Below, in pieces: positions 54,074-62,237 of a DNA stretch of 64,000 nucleotides. The notes under the pieces are model-generated. The model was not told the DNA's origin, ran no database searches, and saw only the letters and a program-made list of their open reading frames with translations. The stretch covers positions 1,178,001-1,242,000 of the forward strand of contig NZ_JAZHSH010000001.1 of assembly GCF_040100845.1 (NCBI RefSeq), in the 5' to 3' direction. The position numbers and the translations under genes were made by a program. Source of the stretch: Chengkuizengella sp. SCS-71B. Its GTDB lineage: Bacteria; Bacillota; Bacilli; Paenibacillales; KCTC-33759. The stretch's first letter is position 1. Every line of letters begins with the position of its first letter.

Positions 54074-54187
54074 CTACCAACCTGCATCCTCAGAAAAGAA
54101 TAAGATCTCAGAAAATTCTATAGAAACAATTCCTGATAAAAGAAGAGTAACGATAAATAAGGACTTAATGATTCCTTTTTTCTTCAT
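54074..54187 (-). CDS. Exported 37-aa propeptide, candidate quorum-sensing signal
   Basis: ATG 54187 has a near-perfect AAAGGAGGG ribosome site seven bases upstream. The product starts MKKKGIIKSLFIVTLLLSGI (basic start plus hydrophobic core, a Sec signal) and ends VSIEFSEILFFSEDAGW. It lies 21 bases downstream of an HTH-TPR regulator gene on the same strand and is followed by a terminator. This is the layout of PlcR-PapR, NprR-NprX, Rap-Phr and AimR-AimP pairs, where a short C-terminal piece of the propeptide is exported, trimmed and re-imported to bind the regulator. The mature part, perhaps within FFSEDAGW, is inferred. Confidence 0.75.
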   Translation of the reverse strand: MKKKGIIKSLFIVTLLLSGIVSIEFSEILFFSEDAGW

Positions 54188-54208
54188 AGTCTATCCCTCC
54201 TTTCATTA

Positions 54209-55495
54209 TTAATTTGAGGTCTTCATTTTGTAATCATGATAGGTTTCTAGTTTCTGAATAGTTGAAAAAACATCCATCGCCTCTTTGTTAAGCGAATGAA
54301 TATTCATTATCAGCCTTAAACAATCACTTTCTTTGGCGATATGATCTACCTTTGCATATCTTGATGCTGCTTCCAAATAACAATTTATCCCTAACTCAAT
54401 TCTTTCTGTTAGGACGCAATAGTCTCCTTTCAGTTTGAAATAATGAGCTAATTCGGCCTTCTTAACGGGTGTAACATATTTTATAGATAATAGTTTTTCT
54501 TCTAGTTGGATAAGTTCTTCAATATCTGATAGATTTTTTGTCTGTAAGTATAAGGTGATTAAACGATTCACAACATGAAGTAAAGTGAAATCCCCACAAT
54601 GTTTTAAGTTCTCTTGAAGTATTATTATAGCCTCCTGATGATTTCCATTTGCAGAATGTAGCCTCGCTTCTGTTAATTTTACATTGTCTTTTACCTCTGG
54701 AAGTGAGTATTCCTTATATTGATTCAAGTATTCTTTTGTTTGATCATAATAACCTAAGTAATAATAACAATTACATAAAAAATAGATGGTGTTCGCCTGC
54801 ATTCTAGTATCACAGATCGTTGCGTTCAGTGCTTTTCTACCCATATCTATACCTTCTTCAAATAAACACAAATAGTATGCATGAACACCTAATTTATAAT
54901 ACATTAAACCTTTCTCTTCACTAGTAAGGAAGTCCTCAAAAAACAAAACACCTCTGCCTGATGCATACGTCGATCGAAATTTAGTAAAATCATCTCGTTC
55001 AATCAAATAAGTTTGTAATAAACCTTTTGCGATATAAGGCATGATTCCATGTGCTCGTGAGTAATCAATAATCACTTGATAGAGAGCAAGTTTAATAGAA
55101 GGTTCATCAATATTTGATATCATATTATAGAGCCTTTCTACCAAATCTATGCTGTCTTCAAAAGATGATTGAAGGGCTTTCATAGCTACTTTTGTAATAA
55201 TAGGAATACTTTCTTCTACGTGAATTAATTTCTTTAAAATAGAGAATAAAACCTCAGCTCTCTCTTCAATCTCTATATATCGCTCGATCATTTTTTCATA
55301 AGGAATATTTAATACAAAGCCAATTTTTTGAATCGTTACCAAGGTAGGACGTTTAACTTGTCCTGATTCAATTCTAGATATACTAGCCTTATCCACACTA
55401 GTTAATTGTTCTAATTGTACTAGTGTCATTTCTGCTTGTTTCCGATGATGTCGAATGAGTTCCCCCAATGATGAACTTTCTTTGGTGGTTATCAT
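54209..55495 (-). CDS. RRNPP-type HTH-TPR regulator (peptide-sensing)
   Basis: A 428-residue cytoplasmic regulator. An XRE helix-turn-helix spans about 9-64 (LGELIRHHRKQAEMTLVQLE, DKASISRIESGQVKRPTL), followed by about 350 residues of helical hairpins with TPR-like spacing (for example TIYFLCNCYYYLGYYDQTKE and AELAHYFKLKGDYCVLTERI). Length and layout match NprR, PlcR and AimR, the RRNPP family that binds re-imported signal peptides. GGGTGG lies seven bases before ATG 55495. The short exported propeptide gene directly downstream strengthens the call. Rap-type phosphatases lack this DNA-binding domain. Confidence 0.85.
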   Translation of the reverse strand: MITTKESSSLGELIRHHRKQAEMTLVQLEQLTSVDKASISRIESGQVKRPTLVTIQKIGFVLNIPYEKMIERYIEIEERAEVLFSILKKLIHVEESIPIITKVAMKALQSSFEDSIDLVERLYNMISNIDEPSIKLALYQVIIDYSRAHGIMPYIAKGLLQTYLIERDDFTKFRSTYASGRGVLFFEDFLTSEEKGLMYYKLGVHAYYLCLFEEGIDMGRKALNATICDTRMQANTIYFLCNCYYYLGYYDQTKEYLNQYKEYSLPEVKDNVKLTEARLHSANGNHQEAIIILQENLKHCGDFTLLHVVNRLITLYLQTKNLSDIEELIQLEEKLLSIKYVTPVKKAELAHYFKLKGDYCVLTERIELGINCYLEAASRYAKVDHIAKESDCLRLIMNIHSLNKEAMDVFSTIQKLETYHDYKMKTSN

Positions 55496-56152
55496 TCATT
55501 TCCACCCTTTCCACGTAAACATATATTTAATAGAGTTCATTGTTGTTTAAAAATAAAAATTTTGAGGTAAAAACCAATAAGAGGTAAAATCTTGTAATTA
55601 TTTGTCATTTAATAGTTTATCATTTGATTGAAAAAATTTCAATATATATTCGACCTTTGGGAGAAGCAGGTTGTAATTACATTGTTGTCTATATGTTTGT
55701 ACTATGGCTATGAAGTATTATTAATTTTTGGGAGATAAGGAGATATTATAATTTTGGAAAGAGATAATTATGTTAGAAGAAGATTTAGAAGAATGTTTAC
55801 TCTAAAAGAAATTTAGCCAACAGAGGGTATGAGTTATTAAACCTTTTTATTAAAAATGAAGGGATAATAATTACAAAAAACAAATTATTTCTTTATTGTG
55901 GAATGATGGAGTTGATGAAGGAAGTGTTAGTGTTTTGACACACGCCTTAGAAAAAAATTAGACAGAGCAGCAGAAAAAATTCAGGTAGAAACAATGTGGA
56001 TATATTTTCAAAAGATCAGATATCTAATAACAAGATAAGATCTACGTAATTTTATTTTAAAGGATAGTAGGATAAGTAAAACAAAGAATAAAGTATTTAT
56101 GAAAAAAGATTAAGAAATAAAAACGAACAAAAAATATTACAAAGATCTTAAC
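55496..56152. other. Gene-poor region upstream of the RRNPP regulator
   Basis: About 650 bases. No intact gene, but decayed coding sequence of a winged-helix protein on the plus strand (see 55740-56045). The rest is AT-rich and unremarkable. Confidence 0.5.
55740..56045 (+). pseudogene. Decayed winged-helix (OmpR/PhoB C-terminal type) regulator
   Basis: Joined frames read as a response-regulator DNA-binding domain: YELLNLFIKNEGIIITKN in one frame (from 55828), then after a frameshift in the A-run at about 55875 QIISLLWNDGVDEGSVSVLT and HALEKKLDRAAEKIQVETMW (55881-56000). The usual ETMWGIGY turn has lost residues, and further upstream a stop and shift interrupt LANRGYELL. No start codon with ribosome site fits. 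It is too broken to be functional. Homology is by pattern and not by search. Confidence 0.55.
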
Positions 56153-56664
56153 TTAATGTTTTCTTTTTTTCTCTAAATATAACTTCACTATTCTAAGACC
56201 ATCACTTTTAGTGGCATATCCTCCTCCTATGAAATTGTTATATCTCATGGGTATGATTGTAAATAGAAATTGGATAAATGAACAAATCATTAGTTGCTTT
56301 AATGTATAATTTAATATATATATATTTGATGTACTGTCTAACAAGTTATAACAGATTAAACTTAATATAAATGAAAAAATAGGACCTGATAAAAAAAATA
56401 TTATTTTGTAATTTAAATCTCTAAAAAATGATCAGAATACGTACATCATCCAGACCATCCACTAAATGGGTAAATTGTTAATTTGATTCGACCCAAAATA
56501 ATATTTAAAGATTTATTTCCTTTTCCTAATATAATATTAACTTTATTATTTGGGTTAAAAGTGGCTACTATTGCATGTCCAAGCTCATGTATTAATGTTG
56601 CAACAGGAGCAAACACTGTAATAATTAGTATAAATGTTACTAGTACCTTTAAAAGATCATCCAT
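56153..56664 (-). pseudogene. Broken M50-type membrane metalloprotease
   Basis: The 5' part (56446-56664) reads MDDLLKVLVTFILIITVFAP and VATLIHELGHAIVATFNP with the zinc motif HELGH, ending at a stop after YPFSGWSG. The 3' part (56153 to about 56420), in another frame, reads KLQNNIFLSGPIFSFILSLI ... FTIIPMRYNNF ... ATKSDGLRIVKLYLEKKRKH, the second half of the same family. Between them lie a frame change and stops. The family (site-2-protease-like) includes Eep, which trims signal peptides. The protein is probably lost. Confidence 0.65.
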
Positions 56665-56924
56665 TGATTAATTCCATCTCTTTCATTTTCTAGTAAAAAT
56701 CTGTGATACAATTTTCTAAAAGCTAATCCACCTGTGCTATCCGTTCAAGAGAATGATATATTTGCAGCGATATATTTTACTGATTTGGTAAATACGAGAA
56801 ATACACTACTTCTTCAGACATTTAACTAAGGCATTTATACCTCTGTAATTAGAAGGAGGGAACATTAAATTCACATTATGTATAAGGAATTAATTATTAT
56901 TTCTTAATGATTACCCCATTGATT

Positions 56925-57965
56925 TCAACTAACCTTAGAAGGTTTAGTCCTCATCATCATCCACAACCAACCTAAACTAAGGAATCCGAACAGAGGATAT
57001 AAGGTGGTTAATAAAGTGCTGAAGCCAATCTGACTAATAAAATAACCAAGAATTAGAATGGATATGATAATCGCTTGATGATGTAGAGAAGTTCTTTGTC
57101 TAATTTGAAGTGTTAATCCATAGATATTTGCTATAAAAGTGGTGAAGATTTCAGCATAAATAATGATTAAAAATAAAAACTGAATGGCTCTTCCTAAATC
57201 AACAATAAGCATTCCCATAGGGATTTGAAATTGAGTTATGCCGGGCATCTGAGCAGATAAGGCAAAATGTCCTGCAAGAAGCATCAAACCAATGCCAATC
57301 CCTCCTAAAATCCCTCCCCAATATACTACTTTTTTATCTCTTATTTTTGATCCTATAGGGACTAAAACCGCTTGTGCAAGTGATAGGTTGAAACCGATAT
57401 ATAAAAATGGTGAGAGCCAAACACGTAACATATTTGGTTCCGTTGATCGAAAAATCCAATTGCCTGCACTAGGGGATTGAATCGTAGTAAAAATAATGAT
57501 CATCGTAAATAATAATATTAATGGCACTACGATAGAATTTACAATTAAGATGGCATTAATACCTTTCATAAGTACGAAATAGGCAAGAAAAATGGTAAAA
57601 AATAAACCTATTTGATAAGAAATATGGAAATGTTCATGAAATATAGAGCCGCCCCCAGCTAACATGACCGAAGTCATAGCAAACAAAATGACTAACATTA
57701 AAAAACTTATCCACCTGCCAAAACGTTCACCAAATAACAATTTATTGAGATCTTCATAGGATTCTGCACCAATATCGTGAGCAAATATCATGATTTTTGT
57801 CCCAAGCCAAACAAACATGATACTTGTAATTAAAATAGTTAATGTTGCAATGGAACCAAATTGGGTGAAAAAGGTTAATATTTCTTGTCCAGTTGCAAAC
57901 CCTGCTCCAACAATGGTTCCCATGTAAGTGAAGGCAATCTGAATGATTTTTTTATATTGTTCCAT
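56925..57965 (-). CDS. ykvI: YkvI-family membrane protein (APC-like fold)
   Basis: A 346-residue polytopic membrane protein with about ten spans. The first helix carries the unwound-helix motif FTYMGTIVGAGFATGQEILTF, as in APC-superfamily transporters, and GAESYEDLNKLLFGERFGRW follows the third segment. It matches the YkvI family of uncharacterised Bacillales membrane proteins. Transport substrate unknown. ATG 57965 is preceded by GGCGGGAAC, a weak site. It is transcribed away from xpt. Confidence 0.85.
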   Translation of the reverse strand: MEQYKKIIQIAFTYMGTIVGAGFATGQEILTFFTQFGSIATLTILITSIMFVWLGTKIMIFAHDIGAESYEDLNKLLFGERFGRWISFLMLVILFAMTSVMLAGGGSIFHEHFHISYQIGLFFTIFLAYFVLMKGINAILIVNSIVVPLILLFTMIIIFTTIQSPSAGNWIFRSTEPNMLRVWLSPFLYIGFNLSLAQAVLVPIGSKIRDKKVVYWGGILGGIGIGLMLLAGHFALSAQMPGITQFQIPMGMLIVDLGRAIQFLFLIIIYAEIFTTFIANIYGLTLQIRQRTSLHHQAIIISILILGYFISQIGFSTLLTTLYPLFGFLSLGWLWMMMRTKPSKVS

Positions 57966-58141
57966 TAAAACTGTTCCCGCCTCTCGTACAACCTGTATAA
58001 TATATCTTATGAGTACAAGTAGTATAATAGAAGCATATGGCTGGATATCTCACAGAGATATTGACGACTTTAAATAAAATGAATGAAATATGATAAAATA
58101 GTGTAAAACATCGGTAGAATTGAATTTATGGAGGGTTCGAT

Positions 58142-58708
58142 ATGGATTATTTAAAACAACGAATCATAAGTGAAGGGAAAATTGTTTCTAACCAAGTATT
58201 AAACTTAGACTCTATATTAAATCATCAAGTTGATCCTAAATTAATCCAACAATTAGGTAGAGAATTTGCATCAAGATTTAACGATCAAGGGATAACAAAA
58301 GTACTTACAATCGAATCCTCTGGCATATCCATTGCTTATGCAACCGCTCTGGAACTGGAAATACCATTGATTTTTGCTCGTAGAAAAAAAACATTAATGT
58401 CAGATGACTATTATTGTGAGCGCGTGCCATCTTTTACAAAGGGAATAGTTACAGATATCTTAGTTTCAAGTGAATTTATACAACCAGAAGATCGAATTTT
58501 AATTATTGATGATATTATCGCTAATGGAGATGCGTTGAAGGGACTTATAAACATCATTCAAAAATCTGGTGCACATTTAGTAGGCGCTGGAATCGTAGTT
58601 GAAAAAGTTTTCCAAACTGGGGCTAAAGATATTCGTGAACAGGATATACGCATTGAATCATTGGTGAAAATCATTTCTTTAGATAACGGGAATATAATTT
58701 TGGAGTAA
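58142..58708 (+). CDS. xpt: Xanthine phosphoribosyltransferase
   Basis: A 188-residue purine salvage enzyme that makes XMP from xanthine and PRPP. The PRPP motif is RILIIDDIIANGDAL, with substrate-side KVLTIESSGISIAYATA, IFARRKKT and DDYYCERVPSFTKG. ATG 58142 follows GGAGGG. In B. subtilis xpt is under a guanine riboswitch; I see no such aptamer in the 170 bases upstream, only a small GATATCTC/GAGATATT hairpin at about 58044-58062. pbuX is not adjacent. Confidence 0.95.
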   Translation: MDYLKQRIISEGKIVSNQVLNLDSILNHQVDPKLIQQLGREFASRFNDQGITKVLTIESSGISIAYATALELEIPLIFARRKKTLMSDDYYCERVPSFTKGIVTDILVSSEFIQPEDRILIIDDIIANGDALKGLINIIQKSGAHLVGAGIVVEKVFQTGAKDIREQDIRIESLVKIISLDNGNIILE

Positions 58709-58813
58709 TGTTATATATCTTCTAAAATGAAGAATTTTCATTTTTTTACACCTTTTCTATCTCACTTTTTTCATTTATAATAATGATAAGATAGTGAGGG
58801 GAGGCAAAACGTT

Positions 58814-59140
58814 ATGGGGAAAGAAAATGATTTATTAGTGTATTTTGTGGAAAAGTTATTAGGGGCTAAAACACATTTTGAACGTGCTCTTGACTGTAAA
58901 CATACCGAATTTGATGATTTGTATCCCTATATGATTGAACATCCTCAATTTTTCTGGTATAAAAGATACGTTGCTTGGTCAGAATTATTGACAATTGTCA
59001 GTCTTTGCGAAGATCTTTCATTTGACTGGAGAAGCCATTTTACAAAACAGCAGGTTCAGTACATTGAAGAACGAGTAATGTCAAGTAAAGTACTAGACGA
59101 ATGGTTCGAGAAAAACGATTCTAAGAAGCACGTTGGTTAA
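58814..59140 (+). CDS. Hypothetical 108-aa helical protein
   Basis: A soluble, aromatic-rich, helical protein: LLVYFVEKLLGAKTHFERAL, YPYMIEHPQFFWYKRYVAWS, FTKQQVQYIEERV. The start ATG 58814 has GAGGGGAGG upstream, and a strong terminator closes it at 59181-59216. No family recognised. Because of the clean gene signals it is real. Confidence 0.7.
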   Translation: MGKENDLLVYFVEKLLGAKTHFERALDCKHTEFDDLYPYMIEHPQFFWYKRYVAWSELLTIVSLCEDLSFDWRSHFTKQQVQYIEERVMSSKVLDEWFEKNDSKKHVG

Positions 59141-59180
59141 CTCATTCAAAAAGATGAACATCACTCAATATATAATTAAT

Positions 59181-59216
59181 AAAAAGGTCTAAATGAATCC
59201 ATTTAGACCTTTTTTA
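59181..59216 (+). terminator. Terminator after the 108-aa protein gene
   Basis: AAAAAGGTCTAAATG / CATTTAGACCTTTTTT, 15-bp stem. Confidence 0.95.
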
Positions 59217-59250
59217 AAAACCTGTTATTTTTACTTAGGAGCGGTTAAGT

Positions 59251-59466
59251 ATGATAAACGATGAACAATTAAATGAATACCGTATAAGTGGTATTTTAAT
59301 AAGAGTCATTCGTGACAATGATGAAAAAAATGATGTTAAAGGAAATGTTGTTGCATGGGATTCTGAGGTTGTGATGATACGAAAACGAAATAGAAAGATA
59401 GTTAAACTATCACGAGAATATTTATATCAGCCTTTTGAAAATGAAAGAATATCCATGGAACCTTAA
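59251..59466 (+). CDS. Small beta-rich protein, 71 aa, unknown
   Basis: A basic and acidic mixed small protein. Alternating strand-like segments (YRISGILIRVIRDN, GNVVAWDSEVVMIRKRNRKI, VKLSREYLYQPFE) suggest a small barrel resembling Sm or SH3 folds in general layout; this is inference. ATG 59251 follows TAGGAGC. It lies between a terminator and a convergent small membrane-protein gene. Confidence 0.6.
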   Translation: MINDEQLNEYRISGILIRVIRDNDEKNDVKGNVVAWDSEVVMIRKRNRKIVKLSREYLYQPFENERISMEP

Positions 59467-59469
59467 ATC

Positions 59470-59589
59470 TTAAACAGGGTCATGGTCATCGTTTTCCCAT
59501 TTTCTAGAATAGGCTTTATTTGTTACGTAAATTAATAATATAGTCATAATAATCGTCATTATGATAGCTAGAGTCATAGTACCTATCAA
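59470..59589 (-). CDS. Small single-span membrane protein, 39 aa
   Basis: TTG 59589 has AAAGGAGG exactly eight bases upstream, which decides the start over longer in-frame Mets up to 59664. The product is one hydrophobic helix (GTMTLAIIMTIIMTILLIYV) with a charged tail TNKAYSRKWENDDHDPV. The strong ribosome site suggests it is translated. It is convergent, three bases from the end of the 59251 gene. No family recognised. Confidence 0.6.
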   Translation of the reverse strand: MIGTMTLAIIMTIIMTILLIYVTNKAYSRKWENDDHDPV

Positions 59590-59837
59590 ATGAATAACCT
59601 CCTTTAGCAAAAGTGGTATACACTTCATAATACTAAATATATAGGAAAAAAAATAGTTTATCATGCAATCTTGTATGTCTTTTTTTCGAAATTTATATCC
59701 TAAATAAAGCTTGAAAAAACGAAACTTGAAAAAATTAAAAAAAATTTAACACAAACGACAATTTTCTCCATTTTTCTACATGCGAGTTATTATATAATAG
59801 ATTCAGTCATTTTTTGAGAATAGGAGTAGAATGATAG

Positions 59838-60029
59838 ATGCATGAAAAACAAATAAATAAAAAAATTGAAGAATTGCGACAACAACTTACTATTTTAATT
59901 AATAACAAGGGAGATTTTGTAGACGATCATGTCATAGCAGTTAGTCAACAGTTGGATACATTTATTATTCAATTACAAACAATAAAGAAATTGAAAAAAA
60001 CATTTCCAAACAATCATCAATCAGCTTGA
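59838..60029 (+). CDS. Spo0E-family aspartyl-phosphate phosphatase
   Basis: A 63-residue two-helix protein. The family signature S-Q-x-L-D is present in HVIAVSQQLDTFIIQLQ, after an N-terminal helix KKIEELRQQLTILI. Known: Spo0E, YnzD and YisI dephosphorylate Spo0A~P and delay sporulation. ATG 59838 has AGGAGT eleven bases upstream, a long spacing. Which of the paralogues it corresponds to cannot be told. Confidence 0.85.
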   Translation: MHEKQINKKIEELRQQLTILINNKGDFVDDHVIAVSQQLDTFIIQLQTIKKLKKTFPNNHQSA

Positions 60030-60107
60030 ATAAATTATTTTTCTCCATTTTTGGGTACAATAATATTAATCAATGGGTATAAACAAACCTGAAAGGAGAA
60101 AATAAAA

Positions 60108-60308
60108 ATGGCAAAAAACTCTGGTGAAGATTTATTGAAGGAAATCACTGAGAAAGTGGTAAGGTATATGAGCACACCAAAGGAGCTTCGAAATAAAGAT
60201 CATGAAGAACGACACAAAGAAGCTTGGAAAACAAAATGGTTTGGTATGCTTCCTTTCGCAATGGACATGCTAATTAAAAAAACTGCCCATAAGGATAAAG
60301 GGACATGA
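60108..60308 (+). CDS. YqzE-family protein
   Basis: A 66-residue protein resembling B. subtilis YqzE. The conserved pattern is a helix (EDLLKEITEKVVRYMSTPKE), a charged Arg/Lys/Glu stretch (RNKDHEERHKEAW) and a C-terminal WFGMLPFAMDMLIKK hydrophobic segment that may touch the membrane. In B. subtilis yqzE is part of the comG operon region; no com genes are adjacent here. AAAGGAGAA precedes ATG 60108. The 3' end overlaps the convergent exported-protein gene by 35 bases. Confidence 0.8.
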   Translation: MAKNSGEDLLKEITEKVVRYMSTPKELRNKDHEERHKEAWKTKWFGMLPFAMDMLIKKTAHKDKGT

Positions 60309-61167
60309 AGTGTATATATCTTACCCCATTTTGGTCTAAGGCGATATAAAGTTCACCTTCATTCCACTGATGATACCCAATGACTGCTAAAGGCATTCGA
60401 ATGGCCTTTTCAAACAGTTTTTCAGTATATGTTACTTCCTCTTCATTTTGTAATGTTTTTTGAAAATCTTCGTAACTATTTACAGGTTGTGGATCATTAG
60501 AAACCCATTTTAATTTTTCAAACGGATCAAAGATTTCTTTTTCTAAACTATATTGTATATATGATGTTGTACCTGCATATAAGGTGTAATTTATTTCTCG
60601 TGGCGTTTTATTGATGGCTTCAGAATCAATAGGATAGATTTCACCTGACTTAGCATCGATATAAAAAGTATAAGGATCGATGTTTACTTTCCATATCGCT
60701 TCAAGTGCATTTGGGTATATTCGTTCTGCAAACTGATCAATTTCCCACTCTTTTATTTCTGGAATGTTTAAATCTTTAAGATGAGTAACATCAAAAGTTG
60801 TTTGCAATGTGTTTAAACTAAACAATGGATACTCTCCAGCACCATATTCAACTAATTTATAGTTTCCTTTTGAGTCTGCTCCTACCACAAGATAACCAAT
60901 TTCCTTCTTGTTGTTTTTATTGATTAAAATAACCAAGCGAGTATGTGTTCCAGGTCCTAATGCATAACTTTTCCAAGAAGCGTTTTTCCATTCATGGAAA
61001 CCTTCTTGCTTTTTTAAAGATTTAATCCAGTTGTTGATATTTTGTTCAAAATTTTCTTGGGGATGTATATCTGGATTCGTTGTAGCGTAACTAAACGCAG
61101 GTTGATTGCTAATCACAAAACATATTAGTAAAACAAGAATCATACATAATCGAATAGATTTCAACAT
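60274..61167 (-). CDS. Exported protein of unknown function, 297 aa
   Basis: The start at ATG 61167 gives a clean signal peptide (MLKSIRLCMILVLLICFVIS, cleavage near SYA). The frame extends to 61209, adding a basic 14-residue head with no ribosome site. The mature part has a two-lobed look: an N-terminal KQEGFHEWKNASWKSYALGP and strands such as TRLVILINKN and IGYLVVGADSKGNYKLVEYG, then WKVNIDPYTFYIDAKSGEIYP, similar to PepSY-type beta-sheets, and a final domain YHQWNEGELYIALDQNGVRY. No family recognised with confidence. Confidence 0.7.
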   Translation of the reverse strand: MLKSIRLCMILVLLICFVISNQPAFSYATTNPDIHPQENFEQNINNWIKSLKKQEGFHEWKNASWKSYALGPGTHTRLVILINKNNKKEIGYLVVGADSKGNYKLVEYGAGEYPLFSLNTLQTTFDVTHLKDLNIPEIKEWEIDQFAERIYPNALEAIWKVNIDPYTFYIDAKSGEIYPIDSEAINKTPREINYTLYAGTTSYIQYSLEKEIFDPFEKLKWVSNDPQPVNSYEDFQKTLQNEEEVTYTEKLFEKAIRMPLAVIGYHQWNEGELYIALDQNGVRYIHFMSLYPYGQFF

Positions 61168-61313
61168 CGTTTTCACCAGCCATTTATTTTTTTTAGTATG
61201 CTTGTCCATTTATTTTATAAAAATAAAATAAAAAAGTTTGTAACTCTATGTCTGTTTAATAAGCACTTTTTTTATGTTTTTTTGTAAGAAAAAAATAGAT
61301 CACAAAGAATAAA

Positions 61314-62237
61314 TTAACGATCTTCACACAAAAGGGAAAAAAAACCGCAGTTGATGGCGGATACTTGAATTTTAGGTTCGTATTGTGATCTTATTTCTTG
61401 TATACGATTTTCATATAAATTTTTTACTTCCTGTTTGTCTCCTTCCTCGGCAGCTTCTATTAGATCTGAATAATAAGTTTGTATTCTTAAGATTTCTTCA
61501 TTTAGTCGATTCTGTGCCTCTATTGCCCACTTTTGATCAACATGTTTTACTTTCTGGATAATATATTTTTGTAATTCAGAAACTGCTCTCTCTAAAGAAA
61601 TTGTGGGTCGAACATGGGTGTTTGGAGGCATTTTTGTTGTTAATTTAATTTGTAAGGTGGTGTCATGAAAATCAGTTTTAATTTCCCCTGTTGATAAACA
61701 AATGCCAAGAGAGTGGATTTCCGATCGTTTTAAATCACTTGTGAATTCTACTTTGTAGTTTACTCCTAACCAGGACATATAAGCCGTTGGTTCTGAAACA
61801 GAGGTCTCATTGGGAACTTCATATAGGTTTACGTATTTACCATTTTGCTGGACAACTTGGAATAACTGTTCTAATTTTAAACTCCCAAAAGTCATATCCT
61901 GTTCAATGGTTCTTTGTGTACCAGATAAAGGAGAGATACCTAAAAATCGCCCAAGAATGGTATCTGAATTTGTTTGGTTTTCTTCTTTTTGAAGTTTATT
62001 TTTAGTTTCGGTTTGCTGCTCATAATTTTCCTTATCAAAAATAAAGGTTAGTCTCATTGTCTCCGGAGGAGCTCCTGTCCGTTCAACAAAATTCCAATAA
62101 TAATGGCGATTAGTAAGCTCTCTATCTGCCTGAGGGGATAACTGAACAACGACATGATCAGATCCTCTTTCAATGATGTGACATTGCTTTGATTCTAAAT
62201 ATCGCATGACATAATGATCTACTTGTTCTTTATTCAT
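61314..62237 (-). CDS. yqhG: YqhG-family protein
   Basis: A 307-residue soluble protein of the YqhG family. The conserved N-terminus has VMRYLESKQCHIIERGSDHV, LSPQADRELTNRHYYWNFVE and TGAPPETMRLTF. A long charged coiled-coil lies at about 225-300. It is encoded directly after the helicase gene yqhH with ATGA overlap, the same pair as in B. subtilis, so the two probably act together in one process not yet defined. The extreme C-terminus contains two cysteines. Confidence 0.88.
   Translation of the reverse strand: MNKEQVDHYVMRYLESKQCHIIERGSDHVVVQLSPQADRELTNRHYYWNFVERTGAPPETMRLTFIFDKENYEQQTETKNKLQKEENQTNSDTILGRFLGISPLSGTQRTIEQDMTFGSLKLEQLFQVVQQNGKYVNLYEVPNETSVSEPTAYMSWLGVNYKVEFTSDLKRSEIHSLGICLSTGEIKTDFHDTTLQIKLTTKMPPNTHVRPTISLERAVSELQKYIIQKVKHVDQKWAIEAQNRLNEEILRIQTYYSDLIEAAEEGDKQEVKNLYENRIQEIRSQYEPKIQVSAINCGFFSLLCEDR

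Noticed and set aside
56729-56827. Open stretch reading KANPPVLSVQENDIFAAIYF and on
   Set aside because: No start codon or ribosome site and no recognised family; may be another relic but cannot be supported.
57966-58141. Guanine riboswitch before xpt
   Set aside because: The conserved loops and three-way junction words are not present; only a short palindromic hairpin is seen.
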